Shown here: positions 23,501 to 36,800 of the stretch, one piece after another
Numbering within the stretch: position 1 is the first letter of the stretch
How the letters are laid out: each line of letters opens with the position of its first letter
Source: Rotaria sordida
Taxonomy: Eukaryota; Rotifera; Eurotatoria; Philodinida; Philodinidae
DNA length: 64,000 bases
Assembly: GCA_905250125.1 (NCBI GenBank)
Contig: CAJNOL010000348.1
Location: 91,492-155,491, forward strand
Reading direction: 5' to 3'
The notes under the pieces: generated by a model
What the model was told of the DNA's origin: nothing
Seen by the model: the letters and a program-made list of their open reading frames with translations, nothing else
Databases searched by the model: none
Position numbers and translations under genes: made by a program

Positions 23501-26500
23501 AACATTCCACATATTCGTCTTGATATATTTAATGAACGACCTGAAAATGGTCCCATACATAGACGACGTTGATCATAATCATTTGCATTTAAATTATCCC
23601 AAATTGTAACACGACGTTTTAATATATTATTTATTGATAATAAATGAGACATTGTTATTCGTCGAGATACTACTTTTGGACCTACAAATTTATTTTTATT
23701 TATTTACTTTTTTTTAATATTATTTTACAGAATTTTATTCGATTCTTTATTAAAATATTAAATTCAATTCGATACATTTATGTCAATAGAAAAAAACATT
23801 CAATTAGATTTCATAGAGATTCTTCAAAAAATCTGAAGATTATTAAGTGATAACTATATTTGAAAAAGATTGGATAAGATTTGACTATAGAATTATTCGA
23901 TATAGAAAACAATCTTTTTAATTCATATGAATAAGTCAGTAAATTCTTCAATATTGAATAAATCTAAATATCATTATTATTATCGTTTTTGATTAGAAGA
24001 AGAAAAAATTTGTTTTATTCTAATTTATTTTTCATCATTTTAGAAGTTTCTTTTTTTTCCGAATATTTATTTGAAAAATAAATTAAAATTCAACTATGTT
24101 CTAGATAGTTATACTCATGATTAAATTAAAGTCTCATATACTCATATCAATAAGAAGCGAAAACATTGACATTGTTTCCTAATAGTCATTATGTTTTATT
24201 ATTATACGATTTTCTTCGAAATGAACAAAGGTTTTTTTTCCAAGTATTTTATTCATTTAGTCCATGTTTGTATCAATAATTTGTTTCATGTTGCAATTGA
24301 TTAACAAAACTCTAATCTTACGAAGGAACTTTTTCAACTAATAAATTGATTTTTCAATTCGGACTCTCCATTATAAGGTAGACTCTAGTTAAATATGAAA
24401 AAGTCTCAAAAATGATAGATTCTCCTAGAACTTTGAACAGAAGTCCTAAGAGACTTTATCATTTTGCGATTTTTCATATTCATAGAGTCCGAATTGAAAA
24501 TGTTTTCTCATTCGATAGAAGCATACATATAACTTATAATAACTACGCTCTTTTTTCTTCTTGTCAATTAAATATTTTAGTTCAATATCAAAAGTTACAA
24601 AAAGAAATGATATGATTACAAAAAAAGAGTATTACGGCTTGTCCGCGTAACGCGACACTTCGCTGATCAAGTTTTGAAAAAATTTTTTTTCGAGTTGGAC
24701 AGATCTCATTGGACTATTAGATGCAGTTTTTTACACTGATTACGAATTTGATATTGATTTAGCATAAAAATCAGATTTTGATATCAAGAATCGGATTTTA
24801 AAGTTTTCAAAAACCGTATTTTGGATTTTTTAACCAAGAAATGTTTTCAACAAGGGCTAAGAGACATACCATTCGATGCAGAATTAAATTCTCTACAAAA
24901 TGGTCTATTTAGTTTTGACTTTGATAGCTTAGAATGGATTGAAAGCTTCGATAAAGTTTCCAACTTCCTGCCCAGTTTATAAGCTCTCAGATCGATGTAT
25001 CAATCTCATTTTTGCAGAGGAGATTGTCTACTTATAAAACAGTAACAATTATAAAAATCAAGTAATTCCGAGTACACTAAGTGCCTCAAAATTGGTCAAC
25101 AAAAAACTGTGTAACAGCGTTACGAAAAATGTAACAGCGTTACATTTGTTTTTTGCATTTTTTATTTGAACAAAAATGTTTTAGAGAAAATCTTTTTTAC
25201 TGCCTGAAAGTCTATTCAATGCTCTACAAAAGTGATTCTTGGAGCATTACATTTGAAGAAATGATTTCGCAAGAAATTAGAGTTTTCTCAGTGGCACTGG
25301 AAAAAAAGGGTCCTTTTATGTAACAGCGTTACGCCATGATAAAACATTTCTAGATGCCTGAGACTTCAATCAAAAAAGGTCATTTTTATATGATAAATGA
25401 AGTTCGATAAGCTGCGTCGAATGACGTTTGAACGAACTTCCTAGCTCTTAAAGTTTTCGAGAAAGTTGGAGAAGAGTATATCAAAAACGTAACAGCGTTA
25501 CGTTTGGACAAGCCGATTACCTGTCCAAAAAATATCAATATCTGTATGTAAACCATTTCCGATTGTTTGTAAATATGAAGATTTTTCAAGAGATGGTTTT
25601 GCCATTCGACTACAATAAACTAAAAATAACCTATATAAAAAAAAAGAAAATTTAATTTATTTTTAAATAATTAACCTGTTGGACAAAATATAAAAATATT
25701 TGGTTTATTAAGATAATCATATAATTGATTAGTAATAGCAACATGTGCATGAGCAAATGATGGAAAATTTTCTTTATCTTGTTGAGACATTTCACTTTCA
25801 ATATCATCAAATAACAATGCCCAATGTTCACATCCAATAGTAGATAACTAAAAACATTTAAAAAAATTTATTTCTCTTTTTAATAAATAAAAATTAAAAA
25901 AAAAAAGAACTTGATGAAATTTTTGTTTAAGTGTTGTTAAATCTTTTTCAGATGAATAAGTTATATCAAGACCAGGTGATAGTGCATATACAAAATTAAT
26001 TCCAAATTGTTTAGCTGTATGAATTAATTGAGCTAATTCATTTGATTCTTCATTTGTATATAAATCTCTCCAACGAGATCGATGTTTTGCATCATCTTTT
26101 GGTGCATATACATATGTATTTAAACCAAATCTTAAACAACTATTTAGAAATTTCAATTTAAATAGATTTATTTTTTTTTTCTTAATTAATATTAAATACA
26201 AACTATTCAAAAAGTGCTTTTCGTTGATTAAATGACCATGGACGACCATAATAACCTACAATTGATTATCGATTTAAATTTTTCTTTTTCAATTTATTTC
26301 ATATTTAAGATAAGTATTTTATTATCAAATTTCAATCATATTTAAGAGAAAAATCAAACTAGATTAATGCGATTTTTTATTTTGATTATAAATAAAATAA
26401 ATGTAATTAACTTAAAAATCTGTCTACATATCTTCTGAAAGAATAAATATTTCATAAATAATTATGTTCGAAATTGATTTCTTTTTCTCTTAAAGCTACC

Positions 26501-27310
26501 CTCACCCTCAAAAAAGGATCTCAGGCCAGGAACGTTCGAATGGCATGAAATTTTCAGCCCTGTACCATGACATTTGAGGGGAATATTGGCAAAACAAGGG
26601 TCAAAAAAATAGCTCATCTCATCTGCAAACTCTTATTTTTTAAGAGGAAAAAAAAAGGGATCGAAAGTTCAAAAAAACTCTCTAAAAATGGTGCTCCAAT
26701 TATATAAATGTTCGTATATATATACTAAAAGCAAAGCTTAAAAAATAAACAGGCTCTCATAGGCATTACATTCTGACATGCTCTTTCAAACTAAAAAAAA
26801 CTATTGGCTATGATGAAGCTCTCTCGAGATTTCTTGAAGATACGATTGGAAACCTACAAAACGAGAAAAAGCGAAAAAGATTTTTATTTTCCGAATAGGT
26901 AATAACGGGAATCTTCAAACATTTTTTTGGAAAAAAACGAGGTGCTGAGTAAAACTTTTTGCCGTATATATGAGAAATCAGATCACGGACTATCTTTTCC
27001 TACATTTATCTTAATTTCGATCATTCTAACGAAAAGTGACTTTTTTAAGGGGCGGGAGGAGTGGCCTTAAAAATATTCATGTCAATTTGATTTTTTTTTC
27101 TCAAAATTTCTTTCTTGACAAAAATTTAATAATAATTAATTTCAATTCATAAAATCATTTTAATGATAATCTTTAATTTGTATTAATCTAATTAAATATT
27201 TGATTAGTAAAATATGAAGAAGAAAAGTCAGAAGAGAAAATGAAATATTGAAATAGATTATAATTAAACCTACCTTCAATAACTCCACAAAGAAAATCAT
27301 TTGTCTTCAT
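20515..27310 (-). CDS. OGA: Protein O-GlcNAcase (GH84 hydrolase with C-terminal acetyltransferase-like domain)
   Basis: Fourteen exons (27274-27310, 26204-26255, 25911-26139, 25676-25847, 25521-25619, 23254-23681, 22900-23184, 22652-22826, 22513-22598, 22360-22458, 22196-22284, 20945-21125, 20726-20879, 20515-20648) give 739 residues; human OGA has 916. The enzyme removes O-linked GlcNAc from Ser/Thr of nuclear and cytosolic proteins by substrate-assisted catalysis. The GH84 domain starts at once (FLCGVIEGYYGRPW) and continues through LNTYVYAPKDD. The catalytic pair is D120-D121 (ALLFDDI). Substrate-site motifs IWDNLNANDYDQ and NPNCEFE are present. A helical stalk follows, with LVELFYLPYQHGP and then DEEPWSKRGGLAGDF. 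The last about 200 residues correspond to the pseudo-acetyltransferase domain. An Asp run (about residues 280-288) sits in the loop that is long in vertebrates. Introns 1, 5 and 11 are about 1-1.8 kb; introns 1 and 5 contain transposon-like elements. Confidence 0.96.
24350..24505. repeat. Small inverted-repeat element in O-GlcNAcase intron 5
   Basis: TTTTCAATTCGGACTCT at about 24350-24367 is repeated in inverted orientation at about 24487-24503, and inner blocks (ATATGAAAAA, ATGATA) also pair. About 155 bp. The 67-codon frame across it is a by-product. Confidence 0.6.
24631..25520. repeat. Inverted-terminal-repeat element with GTAACAGCGTTAC iterons in O-GlcNAcase intron 5
   Basis: CGGCTTGTCC followed shortly by GTAACGC occurs at 24635-24656. 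The inverted counterpart is at about 25495-25516, so the ends are terminal inverted repeats about 890 bp apart. Inside, the near-palindrome GTAACAGCGTTAC recurs at 25111-25123, 25131-25143, 25320-25332 and 25489-25501. The right terminus runs directly into the 5' splice site of the intron (exon 5 ends at 25521; the intron begins GTAATCGGCTTGTCC). No long reading frame is present. Confidence 0.7.
26490..27070. repeat. TTAA-flanked MITE-like element in O-GlcNAcase intron 1
   Basis: The two ends are imperfect inverted repeats: AGCTACCCTCACCCTCAAAA on the left and, on the other strand, GGCCACTCCTCCCGCCCC followed by an A run on the right. Each is bordered by TTAA (26490-26493 and 27067-27070). 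The interior is richer in G and C than its surroundings and has no reading frame. TTAA flanks suggest mobilisation by a piggyBac-type transposase. Confidence 0.6.
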
Positions 27311-27447
27311 CTTCTTTATTTAACTAACATCTAGAATAATTGTAAACTACTCGGCTTTTTTTTTTTTGCTCTCTTATATATTATCTTATATATTATCTTT
27401 AAGGTAAATATACATATTGAAAATGATATTTAAGAAAAAAAAAGAGT

Positions 27448-28987
27448 TTATTTAATAGATGAGTCAAATGTAAAAGTAAGATTAGTTTGATGAATTTGAT
27501 TCCAAATATCAATTAATTTTTGAGTACGATATCCTCGAAAACAAATTGGGTTTTTTGTTGAATTAAAATAAATTTGATTATTAAATATAGATTTCCATTG
27601 ATGTAAAAATCTCAATTGATTATTATTCAATTTATGATTTAATGATAAAGATGTTGAAAAAAGTTGATTATTTGCAATTAAATTAGTTGACATTGAATAC
27701 GATAAAAGTCCCATATAAACATGATCAAAATAAAATAAACGAATATATTTTGATGCGATATAATATAAACGTGCATTATAACGTGTCATTAAAAAACATC
27801 CGGTTGATATATAATTAGGATACATATCATATGGATAATCATTAATTGATACATACCAACGATCATTTATAAATCTTCGAGGACGAGATTTTTCATTTAA
27901 TTCACCTGTTAAAAATGTTCGTCGTTCATAAGTTGTCATTTCTTTATCTTCATCAATACTATATATATATAATAATAATGAATCTAAATCAACATAATAA
28001 TCATCATCAACAAAAAGAACATATTTTCGAAGATCTATATGTGGTGCTCGACGAGATTTTGATGTACAATAATCATTTATCCAACGAAGCATCATTATCA
28101 TTTTATCTTTACAAGAAATCGTTTTTTTTTTATTTTGAAAGAATTCTATTTTCAAAAAAAAAAACGCTTACATGAACTATAATAATAATAATCGATTTTA
28201 TCAATTTGAATTATATCTCCATATTTTGCTGATTCATCTTCAACACTTGTATTATGAGCATTTGTACCTTTAAAAAAAATATTTTCTAATATTTATTTTT
28301 TTATTAAAGAATAGGATTTTTTAATAACTAAATTGAATATGAATAGCAAAGAACATGCAATATGCATAATTAACTAAGATAATCTAAGTGGATTTTATCG
28401 AATAAAACAGATTGAATTAAACTTACGTATTTAGAAGAGATTTCATTTTTTTTTTTAATCTAATTTTAAATTTTAATAAAAATAAAATACAAAATAAAAA
28501 TAAAAATTGATTTACCTAAAACAAATGCTAATTGAATATTTGTTTTTAATAAACGATTTTTTTGTGCCCATGTCATTCGAATAGCTTGTCGTTCTTGAAA
28601 ATTTTCACAATTTGATTTAACTAAAATAATTAAATGTGGATGAATAAGTGTTTCAGGATCAAGTGAACGACCACATAAATATTCATTTTTAATTAAAAAT
28701 TTATTTGGAAGAATATTTATTGGTAAACCTAATACTTGTTCAACATTTTCTTCAATTTTAGTTACATCGATATGTATCATTCGTAAATAATATTCATTTT
28801 CAAATGATTTTTCAGACCATATTGAACTATTAAAACCAATTAATATATTTAAATAATATAATATTAATATACAAATAATACATTTCATATATACTGATAA
28901 ATGACATTGACATGAACCAAATAATTTATTTAATGATTTATATTTAAAAATAAATGAATGATTTACTAATTTTATTGATGACGGCAT
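27448..28987 (-). CDS. Beta-1,3-galactosyltransferase-like glycosyltransferase (GT31)
   Basis: Three exons (28516-28987, 28172-28267, 27448-28106) give 408 residues; the introns are 248 and 65 nt. The layout is that of a type II Golgi enzyme: short cytosolic N-terminus, one transmembrane anchor at about 36-52 (CIICILILYYLNILIGF), then the lumenal catalytic domain. GT31 motifs are RQAIRMTWAQ (about 134-143), the D-x-D-type metal and UDP-sugar site D223-D225 (YVLFVDDDYYV), and an NYISTGCFLM segment. The usual acidic E-D-V-Y-x-G motif reads FDHVYMG here, so the catalytic acid position differs. I chose the 65-nt second intron because it restores the YK...LRW helix length normal for the family; a shorter alternative gives a stop codon. 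It lies 137 bp upstream of the O-GlcNAcase start on the same strand. The exact sugar donor and acceptor cannot be told. Confidence 0.88.
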
Positions 28988-29732
28988 CTTTTTTGTGACC
29001 TATATATATATATATTTATTATATTAATATTAACTTATACCAATATTTAAATAACTTTTTTTTTTATTCTATTCGAAAATTTAGTATATCAATTAGTCAT
29101 TATCTATCAATAATTTGATTGAGTTCGTTTTTCTTTTTCTTGTCAAATTAAATTTTTATGAAAAATTTATCTTTATCAAAAATAAATCTGTTTACAATAA
29201 ATATATTAATTACTAGTTTTACAGGTAATAAACAAAGTGAAAATCAAAGATAATATATGAACTTAATTATATCATTATTATCTTGATTAAAAAAGAGAAC
29301 TTTGTTGCCGATATTTCAATTTGACGACCAAATTAAAAAGATATTCGACTGAAATCTTTTTGTCTAATACGAAATGCATCCTTTAGTTCTAGAAGATAAT
29401 ATCGTTTTCAACTGAAAAATGATCTATTTATGAAATAATCGTATCTTTGATTTGATTCATAAATTGATTTATTTGCTTTGTTTAATCCTCTGACGTTAAT
29501 AACAAGTCTTATCGTTTTAATCATATATATTAGAAACAAAAAAGAAACACAAAACAAGAATAAAGCATAGCGCATATGATGATAATCTAATAAATATGGT
29601 AAAAGGTAATTGACAAAGAGACAATTTGAAGATAAATACAATAAAAAAACTACCTCAAATAGAATATTTCTCGAAATTCAACACGGCATTTAACTTAATA
29701 TGTTTCACATCGATAATCAATATATCAGTCCA
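28988..29732. other. Intergenic upstream of the GT31 gene
   Basis: AT-rich, with a (TA)n tract close to the GT31 start (about 29000-29017). A minus-strand hydrophobic frame at 29408-29641 has no recognisable family. Confidence 0.4.
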
Positions 29733-30001
29733 GAGATGTCCATCGCGGTGGCTTCTCGGCAGCTTTTTTAGAAAGAAATTTCAAAAATATATGAATTTGT
29801 ACAGAATCTCCATATTCATATATGTGATACTGTAAGACTTAGCAAATCTGGTCGAGTAGCAACAGCAGTTCTAGTTCAAACCAGTCATGGTCTTCAAAAA
29901 ATCGAAACATTTTTTTGAATATCGTCACGGTAGCAGCAAGTTTTTCTTGCCCGTCGCTGCGGCGTGACAGCAGTCAATTCTCAGCCACGATGGACATCTA
30001 C
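29733..30001. repeat. GC-richer short inverted-repeat element, about 270 bp
   Basis: GAGATGTCCATCGCGG at 29733-29748 is matched by the complement of CCACGATGGACATCTAC at 29985-30001. The interior (GTCACGGTAGCAGC, CCGTCGCTGCGGCGTGAC) is markedly richer in G and C than its surroundings. No coding frame; probably a MITE. Confidence 0.65.
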
Positions 30002-30861
30002 AATTCAATGTAATCATAACCAAATAAAGATACAGTCAAATATATCTATATGTTAGATTAATTGTTTAGAAATCTTATTAGACTAAATCGATATTTTATT
30101 TTGTTGCCAATTGGAAAGATTCATATTTAAGCAGATTTTATTGATCAAGAGATTAATCATCTACAGAATTTCTCAGATATCTTAAAATATTTCGTCCAAT
30201 ATGTATAAAACTGATCAATGAGTGAAGAATAAGAAAAATTATCAATTTATTTCATAACTATATATAAACTATGAAATATGAATTATCTTCATTAAATAAT
30301 AACAATTATATAAAATCTCGTCTATATAAATCGACTAATGTTTTTTCAAATCAATGTTATTCTTTTTTCATTGATAGAATTAAATATTTCGTTATCAGTT
30401 ATGAAATTATATTGATAAGAAAAGCAAGAATTTTAATTATATTCTAATTATTTTCTTTATTATCAATATTGATAGTCTTGCAGGTTTGTTTTTTTTTGTT
30501 ATTTATCGATTGATTATAATTATAAACGACTTACTTTGTTAAGACTTGAAACATATAAAGATATTTAGTTAAAATTATTAAAGAAAATTAATCTGTAAAA
30601 AATGAAATGAAACAATGAATAAAAATTTCAAAAAAAAAAAACCCTAATGAATAAATATTTTTTTCAATAGTGAGATTGAGATATTTGTGCAAATCTTTTA
30701 AAGTTTTTTTTTTTTCTTCTTCTTCGAAGTTTTTTTTTTTCTTGAGTGCATAAAATAAAACTGTTTAATGGCAAGTAAGAAATAAAGCGAACGAAATAAA
30801 TAAACACAAACGTGTATCGGACATGAGACAAAAAAAGAAAAAAAATGAAATTTTTTTTTTG
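30002..30861. other. Intergenic downstream of the USP gene
   Basis: AT-rich with T and A homopolymer runs. It probably contains the 3' untranslated region of the deubiquitinase. No gene seen. Confidence 0.45.
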
Positions 30862-33800
30862 CTAAACGAAAGTCACTGCAGGTTTATTATTCGAAGATAT
30901 TTGATCATCTACATTTGAATTTGAATTCATTGTAGAATTTGGTCGAATAATTAATTCAGGTCCACCACCGTATATTGAATATAAAAAATTCCATATAGAT
31001 TCGTTAACTTGAAAATAATTACAATCTTAAAAAATAAAAATTTTTTAATTAATAACAAAAAAAAAAATTATTAATAAAATAGTTCACCACGTCTAAGTAA
31101 ACGAGTAATGCCATTTTTTGTTATTGAAATAGATGCATTTGATATTTGACCTGGCGGTTCTATTTAATCATTTAAAGAAAAAAAAAAATATTTTTTTTAA
31201 AAATATTATAAATAAATCTTTACCAGATGATTTTTCACAAACAAAATTTTCCCAATCTCGATACCAATTTGGACTAAGTGCATAAATAGCATCAGTATCT
31301 TTTTCAGATCTTTTTAACTAAAAAAAAGAAAAGAAAAAAATAAATTTTTTTTGTTTAAACTTTGTGTCATCAGAAGGTAGGTTGGTGATTTCAAATATAT
31401 TCGTCATTTATAATCAGTGCCCAATGCTTTTTCATCAAATGACACACATACACAGACAGTTTGATTTCTATTTGTTAGATTCGAACATCTATATCACTAT
31501 TATTAAACGATTCAAATAAAATTTTTTATTTTTTTTCTTGAATAACTCAACATATGTCAACGTATCGTTTTCAATAAAATCGTTTTTGAGCATCACTTTT
31601 CCATAGAGAGCTATTCTCATTTCAAAGATTATTCTTCTCTTTAGTTTTTAAAAATTTTACATTTTTTTCTTTTGGCAACTTAAGAAAAACTACGTTCTAT
31701 TCTATACTTAAAACATTTGAGACAATAAATTTTATCATTAAAATCCTTTTTTTATTATAATGAACGTTTATGTGTAAATTCTTAGTTTAGATTCTAATTG
31801 ACCCATGATTTTTCTGAAAAAGTAAAAACAAAAAATGTCTAAGAATTTGTTAATATTAACAGAAAATCATTCAAAAACACAAGATCTTGCTAAAATTTTC
31901 ATTTTTTATCAACATGAACAAATTATCAATTATTTAATCAAAGAATTTTCACAAAAATAAAAATTTATGCGTATGCAAAAATGAAACATTTATTTCGATT
32001 TTTATAAATAATAAATCAACAACGGATTATTTTATTTAACTTAATTAGCAATCCTTCCTTTATCAATCCGATATCGACATTTTATTAACGATTTTTTCTA
32101 ATTAAAATCTTATTATTAATTAGAGATACTCACTTAATATAATCATCATATTTTTATTTTCAACTTTGTTTATTTTATCAGATTCCTATCATCGAAATAT
32201 TCATTTTAACTAAATGTCAAAATCTTTCTTTCTCACAGTCTCAATGGAAAGTGACCTTTTCTTTACGTACAGAAAAAGCAGTGATAAAAGTTATTTAATA
32301 TTGAAGATCGACTTCAATTCTATCGAACTAAATTTAAAAATGAAATAGAATAATGTTAGAATATCCAATGGTTGACAATCTCATTGAATAGCATTATTAA
32401 CCATTCGAATAAATGTGTCGATCATGAGAAGATAAAAATTTAAGGTGAACAACTGCGAGAGGATCTTTCGATAATCTTATGAAAAAAAAAACTATTGAAT
32501 GAATATGTGCATAGAACAAAGTCGGTTTATCAAACGATAATCAAAGTAAAATTGATTCAAAAAAAAAATAAAATTTAATTTAAAATAATAATAAATAGTC
32601 AACACGAATACTTACTTGTAAGAAAGTTTTCTTTTCTAAACGTTGTCGACATTTTAAATTTTCATCATCTAATTGACATTTTCGACATGGATATAATATA
32701 TTACATACTGAACATCCACCATGTCTGTATTAGACAAAATAAAATTAAAAAAAAAAACTAGTATTTTTATTTTTATTTACTTTTCAGATAAATATTGCCA
32801 AACACTTTCAGGTACTGGACAAACAAGATCATTAATAACACTCCAATAATGTGGTAAAACACCTTTTTGTTTTTTAAATAGAAAAAAAAATAGCTAAAAA
32901 TAAAAATCTTTTGTTTTTTAAATAAATCAAACCTCCATGTTTGCATAAAAAATCATTGTTTGTTATTGGTCCAGGTTCAGCAAAATAAAAAAATCGATTT
33001 ATCCATGAACGAGATATATAAAATGGTAGAAGATAATCCTTTATATTTAACAAAAATATAATTATTATTTTTATTTTTTGTAAAAATATTTATTTATTAA
33101 AACAAACTTGATCTCTTGCAAGTAAATGACGAATTGCTTCATATGTTTCACTTATATTTGGTTCTTTTTTTCTAAAACCAAAAAAAAAATAGAAATTCTC
33201 TTATTTATGAAATCAAAGAATTAAACCTATAAAAAAGAACATATGCTTCAGCATTTTGAACAATTGCTGGATCAACTTGTCTAACATTTTCATCATCATA
33301 TTCATACCATTGTTGATTAAGACCATTTAATGCATATGTTATATAATGACCACTACCAGCTCGACCATAATGAACAATACATGCAAATAAGTCATACATA
33401 TGAATTTTACTTCGACAATCTATTCAAATATTTAATTAGTAAATAGAATATTAAGAAAAAAATGAATAAACCTTTATGAATAAATGGTGTCATATCAAGA
33501 TCGACTAAAGGGAATGATACATAACTTCCTATTTTTGTATAGATCATTGAATCATGACGGAAACGTTTTAAATGTATACATAATACCTACAATTAACATT
33601 GATTTTTCTTTTTAAATAAAATTTCTAAAATATCTTTGATCTAACAATAATTTAATACGAAAATATTTTCTCTTATTAGTTAATAGATAGATCACAAGTT
33701 TTGCACATAGAATCTTAATTCGATATTGATTTATGTAATTCATTCAGGCTTTTTCAATCAATTAGATCCTGTGAGATTAAAATGTGAAACACGATGTTGC

Positions 33801-36800
33801 TATCATTACTTATGATGCGAATATTGTTTTATTTGGTCTATCTTGGGACCGATTGTTGCACCATCTTTTACTTTATCGTCTAGAACTACAATAAGGAAGA
33901 TGGGTAGAGTCCATCGGATTCGTATCCAAAAATCCTCGGACCCGGAAGGCTCTAGTGATGGGTTTGAAGTCCATCTGTCACGATCTGTGGAAGGTTGTGC
34001 AAATTTCTGCAAACATGCGTTTTAGATTGAAAACGTTGTGATTGTGTTCCTATAAGACATTTTTTCATAGAATGAACAGAATATGTCAATGTCACTAATC
34101 AACATAGGAAAATAATCTTTGTTTTTTTTTCATTTCTCAACAATATCATGCAAATACATTCGAAATTTGCTCATAGTTTCAAGACTTCATAGAGATGTTG
34201 TTGATTAGAAACGCATATCATTGATCATTTTACTGAATTTTTAACCAAATAAAAGAATATTACAAAGAAAACACTAAAGTTAAAAGGAGATTTCGAATGA
34301 AATTTTGCAGAAAAAAATTGATCTAATGATTGTTATGATATTTAAAAAGTTCGAAATCAAACGAATAGATTTCTTCTTAATAAATATATATCGAAATCAT
34401 TGTTAAATTAGTTAGTTTAATAAAATAAAAAACTTACTTCAGGTAATTCGACAACTTTACAATATTTTATTCCATTTCTCAATCTAATTAAAAAAAAAAA
34501 AAAGAAAAGTCTCAAATAAGATTTTAAAATAATTATCTTATATAATAATGTTTACTTTCGACATTTTTCACAACTATACATATTATCTCCAGTAAGTTCA
34601 TCAGCTTGAAAAAAAGCTTGAAGACAATCTTGTAAAGTTAATGGTGGACCCCAAATATTTAATGTCAATAAACTAATAAATAATAAATATATTTTTATTT
34701 TTTGTTTTTGTTTAATTACGTAAATAAAACAAACTTTTTAAATAAAGAATAAAACCATGAAATCCAAGAATCATTTTTATTTTGATCAAATATTTGTTGA
34801 TTTGTTGATAATAATTGATCATCATTTCCATATTGTATTGAATGAAATTTCTAAATTAATAAATAATAAAAACAAAAAAAAGAAAGATTGATTTACTTCA
34901 AGTTGTTCTCTTGATGGAATTGGTAATGAAAGATCTTGAAATGTTTCAATAGTTGATGAACGTCGATTACATGTTAAACATTCAATTTGACTTTGAATTG
35001 TTCCATCAAATATAGATGATATTATTGAATTTGTTAATATTCTTTTAGATTTATTACTATATGAATTAATTGTTTTCATATTTTTATCAAATAAATTAAT
35101 TTTTTGTTCTTCTTGTTTTTTATTTCTATTAAGTGAAACACCAGAATCTGTTCGGCTTAATGATTGAGATTTTTCTCGATAAATTTTCTTTTTTGAATAT
35201 TCATTTATTTCATTTATTGATGCATATTTTTTTTTTTCATCATCATTACTATTATCATCACTACTTGATGTAAAACCAGAATAACATGTTTCATATTCCG
35301 ATTCACTATTGAGACTATTTAAAATAAATAAATTTATTTATTTAATCACTAATAAAATGAATTTTTTTTTTAGTTTCAATCAAATATAGATATCAACATC
35401 TCTAGTCAGTATTGTATGCAGCATCCATAGTCGAAAGAAAAAAACTAGGTGTTCACTCTTGCGATGTTTAAAATTACTTCGAATAAAGAGAAAAAACTGA
35501 ATAAAACAGTGAATCTTACTAATTATGAAAACCAAATCTAACAAACATATTCTATCGAAGTTTTTTCTTCTCAATGAGTAAATTTAACTTCGCGAAAAAA
35601 AAACGAAACTCTAACTAAAATTAGTTTGGCTGAATGTCTACTTAAGATGAATCTCTATTTAGGATAAATTCAATGTTCGATTATAATGAATATGTTAAAA
35701 TAAATAAAAAGTAAATATACTTTGGTATAATAATAGCCACATCACTATTTTCTGTACTACTACTTTCACTTCGATGTTTATCATCTGAATCAAATTGAAC
35801 AGAACGCATTTCTGAATGTAATTCATCCATAAAACATCGAAGAAATTCTTGAGCATCCTTTTATTAATATAAATATTAAATAAAATATTTTCTTTTTTTT
35901 ATTAATTTTTATTTTACTTGTTGAGTATAAGAACGAAATGATGGATTTATCGAACGAATTTCTGCTGCTATAGAACTTGGATTAATAACATGACTAAAAT
36001 TTAAAAAAATAATTTAATTGAAATTAACTTTTTTTTTTCTTAGAGAAAAAACCTTTCTCGTCCACGAAGAGGTTTAATCCACATTGATTCAATAAATTTT
36101 AAATAAGATGTAACTAATCTTCCATTTGGTTTAATATGTGATAAATCTCCATTTATACGACGATACGAATTCGTTCCAATAAATGGAATACAATCAAGAA
36201 AATAACTTGTTAATGGAACACTTTTATTAATTAAATAATAAATATATTCGAAATAAAGAAAAAAAAAATTATATTTTTATATTACCAATTTGAAAGTGCT
36301 TGTAAAGCTGAATTCATATAACATGTATTACCTAAATTATATAAACCCGATATACCTAAAAAATAAAAATAAAACTAAATAAATAAATAAATAAATAAAT
36401 AGTAAACCTCGAGTAAAATCTGTTGTATCTGAATGTTCAAGTTCAAAAAGTGTTGGTTCAAAACATTTTTCATATTGATTTCGACGAATAATTGATTGAT
36501 TTAAAGAATTTTCTTGAACTAAATTAACAACATTTACTTGAACGGAATTATTTATTGATTGATTAACATTATTTATTAATTTAGAAGATTTTGATTGTAA
36601 TCTTGAACGATCAATAAATGATAATCTAATAAACAAATTAAAGTTTCTTTCTTTTTTCTTTTTTTAATAAAATTTACTCAAATGATGGATCATTATTTGA
36701 ATAAACTTCTTGATTACAAACATAACACCAAATACGTTTTGTTGTTAAATTTAATTGAAGTGGATGTGCTTTTTCTTTTTCATGCTCAGTACTATGATCA

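Noticed and set aside
28107-28155. A 5' extension of the last GT31 exon, with its own ATG
   Set aside because: Using this region as exon either needs an intron of about 30 nt or yields a TAA; the 65-nt intron gives the family's normal helix length.
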